Shown in pieces: positions 60,321 through 64,000 of a stretch of 64,000 nucleotides of DNA. The notes under the pieces were generated by a model, which was not told where the DNA came from, did not search any database, and was given only the letters and a program-made list of their open reading frames with translations. The position numbers were made by a program, and so were the translations under genes. Source of the stretch: Archangium violaceum (GTDB lineage Bacteria; Myxococcota; Myxococcia; Myxococcales; Myxococcaceae); NCBI RefSeq assembly GCF_016887565.1, contig NZ_CP069396.1, positions 8,910,001 to 8,974,000 on the forward strand, read 5' to 3'. Numbering within the stretch: the stretch's first letter is position 1; every line of letters begins with the position of its first letter.

Positions 60321-61109
60321 CTATCGCGATGGGGAGGGCTTGAGAGGCCGGCGTCCACTCTGGACGATGTGGATGCCGAGCTCGACGAAGGGCCGGAGCA
60401 GCTCCTCGGGGACGCCCGGCTCGGTCGCCAGATGCGTCAGTCCGGTGGCCGGTCCAACGGAGAAGGGCGCCACGGTGCCGAGCTTCTCGCGAGAGGCGAG
60501 GCCGACGATGCGATCCGCGCAGTCGAGCAGCACGCGGCGGACCTCCACTTCCTCGTAGTAGGGACCGCTGATGCCACTGGTGGCGTTGAGACTCCAGATG
60601 CCCAGGAAGCACACGTCGGCGGTGATGCGCCGGTAGGTGTCGATGACGTTGGCTCCGACCGCCACCATGGCCCGCCGATCCAACGTGCCTCCCACCAGGA
60701 CGACCTCGATGCCCGGGTGACGGGCCAGCGCCGAGGCCACCGCCGGGCAATGGGTGATGAACGTCCCGGTGTGATCCGGCGGAATGGCGTCCACCAGGTG
60801 CAGGGCCGTCGTCCCGCCGTCGAGGATGACGACCTGTCCTGGCTGGAGCAGCGTCGCGGCGGCGCGCGCCGTGGCGATCTTCCCTGGCACGCCCTGCTGC
60901 TGGCGCTCCTCGTACGTGGATGCCACCGGAGAGCGCGCGACCGCCCCTCCATGGACCCGGCGCAGGAGCTGGGCCTCGGCGAGCTCGTCCAGATCCCTGC
61001 GGATGGTGTAGCCCGACACCCCGAGCAGCTCGCTCAGCTCCCCTGCGACGAGGCGGCCCTCGGTGCCGAGAATCTCGAGGATCCGCTGATGGCGCTCTTC
61101 CTTCAGCAT
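60321..61109 (-). CDS. DeoR-family transcriptional regulator
   Basis: A 262-aa regulator. The N-terminal DeoR HTH (GELSELLGVSGYTIRRDLDE, about 23-42; RVHGGAV) is followed by a DeoR sugar-phosphate sensor domain (VVILDGGTTALHLV, VLVGGTLDRRAM, VCFLGIWSLNATSGIS). Effectors in this family are phosphorylated sugars or nucleosides. The start at 61109 overlaps the stop of the preceding deoxyribosyltransferase-Nudix gene by 7 nt, so they form an operon, which points to nucleoside or nucleotide-sugar metabolism as the controlled process. Confidence 0.9.
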   Translation of the reverse strand: MLKEERHQRILEILGTEGRLVAGELSELLGVSGYTIRRDLDELAEAQLLRRVHGGAVARSPVASTYEERQQQGVPGKIATARAAATLLQPGQVVILDGGTTALHLVDAIPPDHTGTFITHCPAVASALARHPGIEVVLVGGTLDRRAMVAVGANVIDTYRRITADVCFLGIWSLNATSGISGPYYEEVEVRRVLLDCADRIVGLASREKLGTVAPFSVGPATGLTHLATEPGVPEELLRPFVELGIHIVQSGRRPLKPSPSR

Positions 61110-62134
61110 CGCGGGCCGCCCATGACGCCGTGCCGCGCGGCCCACTGCAACAACAGGATGGTCTTCGCGTCGATGATCTCTCCGGCGTCGATCATCCGCA
61201 GGGCCTCGGTGAGCGGGAGCTCGAGCACCTGGATGTCCTCGCCCTCGGACGCGAGCCCGCCACCGTTCGAGGCGCGAGCGTCGCGGGTGTAGGGCGCGGC
61301 GAAGAAGTGCAGGCGCTCGGTGACCGAGCCCGGGCTCATGAAGACCTCGAAGACGGGCCGCACCTCACCGATGCGCACCCCCGTCTCCTCCTCGACCTCC
61401 CGCCGGATCGCCGCTTCGGGGTGCTCGCCATCGAGCAGCCCCGCGGGGGCCTCGATGAGCATCCCGTCGGGGTGCCCGTTCACGTAGGCCGGTAGCCGGA
61501 ACTGGCGGGTGAGCAGCACGGTGCCCCGCGAGGCGTCATGGAGCAGGACGGTCGCCCCGTTGCCGCGGTCATAGGCCTCCCGGCTCTGACGGCTCCAGGT
61601 GCCATCCGAGCGCCGGTAGTCGAACGTCACCTTGCGCAGGACGTACCAGTCGGAGGAGAGGACCCGCACGTCGGCGATGCGCACGGCGTCGTTGCGCGCG
61701 GGCCCGGCCGACGGATCATGAAAGGCTCCCGGCTCGCGCACCTGCCGCGGCGGTGCCTCCCCTCCGGGCCGCGGCAGCTCGTCGACCCCGAAGTACACCG
61801 ACAGGCCCCGAGCCCGGGCCAGGCTGACCATCTCGTCCGCTCCCGCCGAGGGGCCCCCGATGCGGAGCACGGCATCACAGCGCTCGACCAGCCGGCGAGC
61901 GATGGGATGGAAGATCTCGTCGAAGACGCGGTCCCCGATGGCCCGGCTCCCGGCCAGCTCGATCAACGGAAGGGCCAGCGCCTCGCCCGTCACTGGCAGG
62001 TGTCCCGCCCGGAAGACGTCGAGTGCGACCTCGTTCATCGCCCGCACGTTCGCGGCGATCTTCGCGGGCTCATCCCCCGTCCCGGACCGGTAGGGGCCGG
62101 CCACGAGCACCATCAACGGCGCATGCTCTGTCAT
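61103..62134 (-). CDS. Fusion: DUF4406/deoxyribosyltransferase-like domain plus Nudix hydrolase
   Basis: A 343-aa two-domain enzyme. Residues 5-125 resemble DUF4406/nucleoside 2-deoxyribosyltransferase-like Rossmann domains (LVAGPYRSGTGDEP, CDAVLRIGGPSAGADEMV). Residues 150-340 form a Nudix hydrolase of the ADP-ribose/GDP-mannose (NudK-like) type: VLLTRQFRLPAYVNGHPDG, then Nudix box GLLDGEHPEAAIRREVEEE with TGV; the first loop is one residue shorter than G-x5-E, but REVEEE is intact. It probably cleaves a nucleotide-sugar and acts on the nucleotide or sugar moiety (inference). ATG at 62134; first gene of the operon with DeoR. Confidence 0.85.
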   Translation of the reverse strand: MTEHAPLMVLVAGPYRSGTGDEPAKIAANVRAMNEVALDVFRAGHLPVTGEALALPLIELAGSRAIGDRVFDEIFHPIARRLVERCDAVLRIGGPSAGADEMVSLARARGLSVYFGVDELPRPGGEAPPRQVREPGAFHDPSAGPARNDAVRIADVRVLSSDWYVLRKVTFDYRRSDGTWSRQSREAYDRGNGATVLLHDASRGTVLLTRQFRLPAYVNGHPDGMLIEAPAGLLDGEHPEAAIRREVEEETGVRIGEVRPVFEVFMSPGSVTERLHFFAAPYTRDARASNGGGLASEGEDIQVLELPLTEALRMIDAGEIIDAKTILLLQWAARHGVMGGPRC

Positions 62135-62165
62135 GGCTCGACAAAGTAGCAGGAACGCAGGTCGT

Positions 62166-62208
62166 TTCGCAACAAAACGCACGGATATGCGCACGTTCGC
62201 ACAAACCG
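62166..62208. promoter_or_regulatory. Candidate DeoR operator: imperfect direct repeats
   Basis: TTCGCAACAAAACG (62166-62179) and TTCGCACAAACCG (62196-62208) lie 30 bp apart, 32-75 bp upstream of the operon that encodes the DeoR regulator. DeoR-family sites often contain repeated TTCG-type cores, so autoregulation is plausible. Confidence 0.4.
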
Positions 62209-62386
62209 CCGGGTTGGCGGTCGTCATGGCCCGGGAAAACCCTTGCCGAAGCAACAACCCGTGGAAGGGCATCGGATTCTGACAATCCGCGAGCCGTTCA
62301 TGTCGTGGCGCTCGAGTCCAGAAAACATTCCAGGTGAGTGATTGGAAGGGTTGATAGAGATAAGCCCTCTCGGTAGATTGCTCGCG

Positions 62387-62401
62387 CTCCTCGACGAGGA
62401 G
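62387..62401. promoter_or_regulatory. Dyad CTCCTCG-A-CGAGGAG
   Basis: A perfect 7-bp inverted repeat around one base, about 90 bp upstream of the PL1 start. Possible operator. Confidence 0.35.
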
Positions 62402-62410
62402 TGCATCCCG

Positions 62411-62434
62411 CCAGGTACGCTTGTCATTACCTGG
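62411..62434. promoter_or_regulatory. Dyad CCAGGTA-N10-TACCTGG
   Basis: A perfect 7-bp inverted repeat with two-helical-turn geometry, 57 bp upstream of the PL1 start. It could be a dimeric regulator site or an mRNA leader hairpin. Confidence 0.4.
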
Positions 62435-62490
62435 GAGTAACGATTCCAGGACAGAGGGGGAATCCGTTTCGCGCTCAACGAGAAAGGTTC

Positions 62491-63915
62491 ATGATGCAAA
62501 TGTTCAAAGGAGTGTGTGGTCTGTCCGCGGTGCTGGGTCTGACTTTTTCCGTCATCCCCGCGGGCAATACCCAGGCAGCTGGACTGACCGACTACAATCT
62601 CACGGGGTTTTCGGCAGGGAACACCGGGGGAGGCCTGGTCAGTGAATCGGACACGGCCCACTACAAGAAGGTCTACACCGCCACGGATCTCGCGCTGGCC
62701 TTGAAGAAGGGCTCTGGCGTCAAGGTCGTGGAGATCATGAATGATCTGAACCTGGGCTGGAACGAGCTCCCCGCCGCGGCCAAGGTCTCTCCGTTCAGCG
62801 CCCACAACGCGGCCTCCACCCATCCCGTGCTCCTGGCGACGGGCGTCAGCAAGATCAATGTGGATGGCTTCAATGGACTGACCATCTTCTCGGCCAACGG
62901 AGCCAGGCTCCGGCATGTCGCGATCACCATCAAGCGCAGCTCGAACGTGATCATCCGCAACCTGGAGTTCGACGAGTTGTGGGAGTGGGACGAGAAGACC
63001 AAGGGGAACTACGATAGCAATGATTGGGACTACCTGACCCTGGAGGAAGACACCAAGGTCTGGATCGATCACTGCACCTTCAACAAGGCCTATGACGGTC
63101 TCGTCGATTCGAAGAAGGGCACCTCGGGGGTGACCATTTCGTGGTCCACCTTCAAGGGCGACGAGGGCGGCGCGACCAGCTGGGTCACCCGCCAGTTCGA
63201 TGCGCTCGAAGCGAACAAGTCCGCCTACCCGATGTACAACCACCTGCGGAGCAGCGCGGTGGGGTTGAGCGAGAACGACATCATCACGATCGCGGGACCC
63301 CAGAAGAAGGGCCACCTGGTCGGCTCCACCGAATTCGATGCGGGCAATGCGAACCTTTCCATCACGCTGCATCACAACTACTACAAGAACATCCAGGACC
63401 GGATGCCTCGCCTGCGGGGTGGCAACGCGCACGTCTACAACATCGTCATGGATGCGCAGGGGGCCTGGGCGGCCAAGAAGAAGCTCACCTCGGCCATGGC
63501 TTCAGCCATCTCCTCCAAGGGTTACCACTTCGACTTGACGAGCAATGGGGCGATCTCCACGGAAGGCGGAGCCGTCCTGGTCGAGAAGTCCCACATCCTC
63601 GATGTGCAGTACCCCGTCCGCAACAACCAGACGGACCCCTCGGATGCGAGCTATACGGGGAAGATCCGGGTCGTCGACACCATCGACTCCCTGAATGGGG
63701 TGGTGTTCCGGGGAGGCAGCGACACGTCCGGGAGCCCGCTCAGCCCCGTTCCCGCGACCGTGAAGGCATTCTCCTGGAACGGTTTCTCCGCCCTGCCCTA
63801 CGGCTATACGGCGGATGATCCGTCGACCCTCGTGACCCGGCTGACGGCCGCCGATGGAGCGGGAGCGGGTCGGCTGACGTGGGCGAAGGAGAACTGGCTG
63901 AAGACCAGTTACTAG
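62491..63915 (+). CDS. Secreted PL1-family pectate lyase
   Basis: A 474-aa exported lyase. The signal peptide (about 1-30, SAVLGLTFSVIPAGNTQA) precedes a PL1 right-handed beta-helix: NVIIRNLEFDELWEW, DYLTLEEDTKVWIDHCTFNK (the WIDHC/T signature with Ca2+-binding Asp), then LHHNYYKNIQDRMPRLRGGN containing the catalytic Arg. It degrades polygalacturonate. ATG at 62491 with AAAGG upstream; ATG 62494 is equally possible. It is last in the pectin/xyloglucan group and ends at a strong hairpin. Confidence 0.93.
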   Translation: MMQMFKGVCGLSAVLGLTFSVIPAGNTQAAGLTDYNLTGFSAGNTGGGLVSESDTAHYKKVYTATDLALALKKGSGVKVVEIMNDLNLGWNELPAAAKVSPFSAHNAASTHPVLLATGVSKINVDGFNGLTIFSANGARLRHVAITIKRSSNVIIRNLEFDELWEWDEKTKGNYDSNDWDYLTLEEDTKVWIDHCTFNKAYDGLVDSKKGTSGVTISWSTFKGDEGGATSWVTRQFDALEANKSAYPMYNHLRSSAVGLSENDIITIAGPQKKGHLVGSTEFDAGNANLSITLHHNYYKNIQDRMPRLRGGNAHVYNIVMDAQGAWAAKKKLTSAMASAISSKGYHFDLTSNGAISTEGGAVLVEKSHILDVQYPVRNNQTDPSDASYTGKIRVVDTIDSLNGVVFRGGSDTSGSPLSPVPATVKAFSWNGFSALPYGYTADDPSTLVTRLTAADGAGAGRLTWAKENWLKTSY

Positions 63916-63948
63916 CGAGCGGAGGGCCACGCGCCCGGTCGTTCACCT

Positions 63949-63977
63949 GGGCCCGGCTCGTTCCACGAGTCGGGCCC
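63949..63977 (+). terminator. Terminator hairpin after PL1 pectate lyase
   Basis: A 13-bp stem with one G-T pair (63949-63961 with 63965-63977) and a 3-nt loop, 34 nt after the stop. No T-tract follows. Confidence 0.6.
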
Positions 63978-64000
63978 GCAAGGTGCTCGGACAGGAACGT

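Larger units (their letters stand above)
62135..62490. other. Divergent regulatory region between Nudix-fusion and PL1 genes
   Basis: 356 bp without a gene. It holds imperfect TTCGCA-type direct repeats near the Nudix start and two perfect dyads near the PL1 start, annotated separately. Longer open frames here (for example an extension of the Nudix gene to 62272) lack coding character. Confidence 0.6.

Noticed and set aside
1-64000. tRNA, rRNA, CRISPR arrays, insertion sequences
   Set aside because: No tRNA-like cloverleaf with a GTTCRANYC arm, no regularly spaced repeats with spacers, and no transposase-like protein were seen.

Overview
The window looks like chromosomal DNA of a myxobacterium, most likely suborder Cystobacterineae (Archangium/Cystobacter/Stigmatella relatives). 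The grounds are very high GC with strong third-position bias, so that long spurious frames run opposite real genes; dense eukaryote-type Ser/Thr kinases, NtrC-type activators and histidine kinases; a Myxococcales-type sigma-70-like factor next to a TPR kinase; and many secreted hydrolases. The genus cannot be fixed from the sequence. I saw no rRNA, tRNA, CRISPR array, phage or insertion sequence.

Layout. 1-6.0 kb: Cache-HAMP histidine kinase behind a secreted beta-propeller/dihaem cytochrome c, then a VOC protein. 6.1-13.0 kb: large-subunit catalase, then two genes matching the Mycobacterium tuberculosis tuberculosinol pathway (Rv3377c-like class II diterpene cyclase and Rv3378c-like diterpene synthase) on either side of a membrane methyl-accepting protein. 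13.1-19.6 kb: a secreted-enzyme block (deoxyribosyltransferase-like protein, zinc phospholipase C-like protein, M6 protease, GH26 mannanase, trypsin-like protease, cysteine-rich mini-protein). 19.7-33.4 kb: signalling block (two kinases, FHA-sigma-54 activator, PEGA/beta-barrel protein, SulP transporter, HK/NtrC pair, hybrid propeller HK). 33.5-41.1 kb: aldehyde dehydrogenase, HK/OmpR pair, NlpC/P60 protein, amphipathic-repeat protein and a broken CBM6/beta-helix gene.

41.2-46.8 kb, all on the minus strand: an FAD oxidase; then, behind a clear Fur box, an MFS exporter and a class III aminotransferase resembling the myxochelin genes mxcK/mxcL; then an orphan lanthipeptide-like precursor and an unrecognised 322-aa protein. 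47.0-49.3 kb: an amphipathic-repeat protein behind a sigma-54-like promoter, followed by a trigger-factor-like chaperone that lacks the ribosome-binding domain. 49.5-56.0 kb: GST-like protein, sigma-like factor plus anti-sigma-type-finger kinase, GFA protein and WYL regulator. 56.0-64.0 kb: plant cell-wall degradation (GH74 xyloglucanase, PL3 and PL1 pectate lyases) with a DeoR regulator and a deoxyribosyltransferase-Nudix fusion.

The most promising items are the separated diterpene pair, the iron-regulated mxcK/mxcL-like pair without its NRPS and with a RiPP-like precursor downstream, and the repeat-protein/dedicated-chaperone unit. Functions are inferred from motifs and remembered family sequences; no database search was run.
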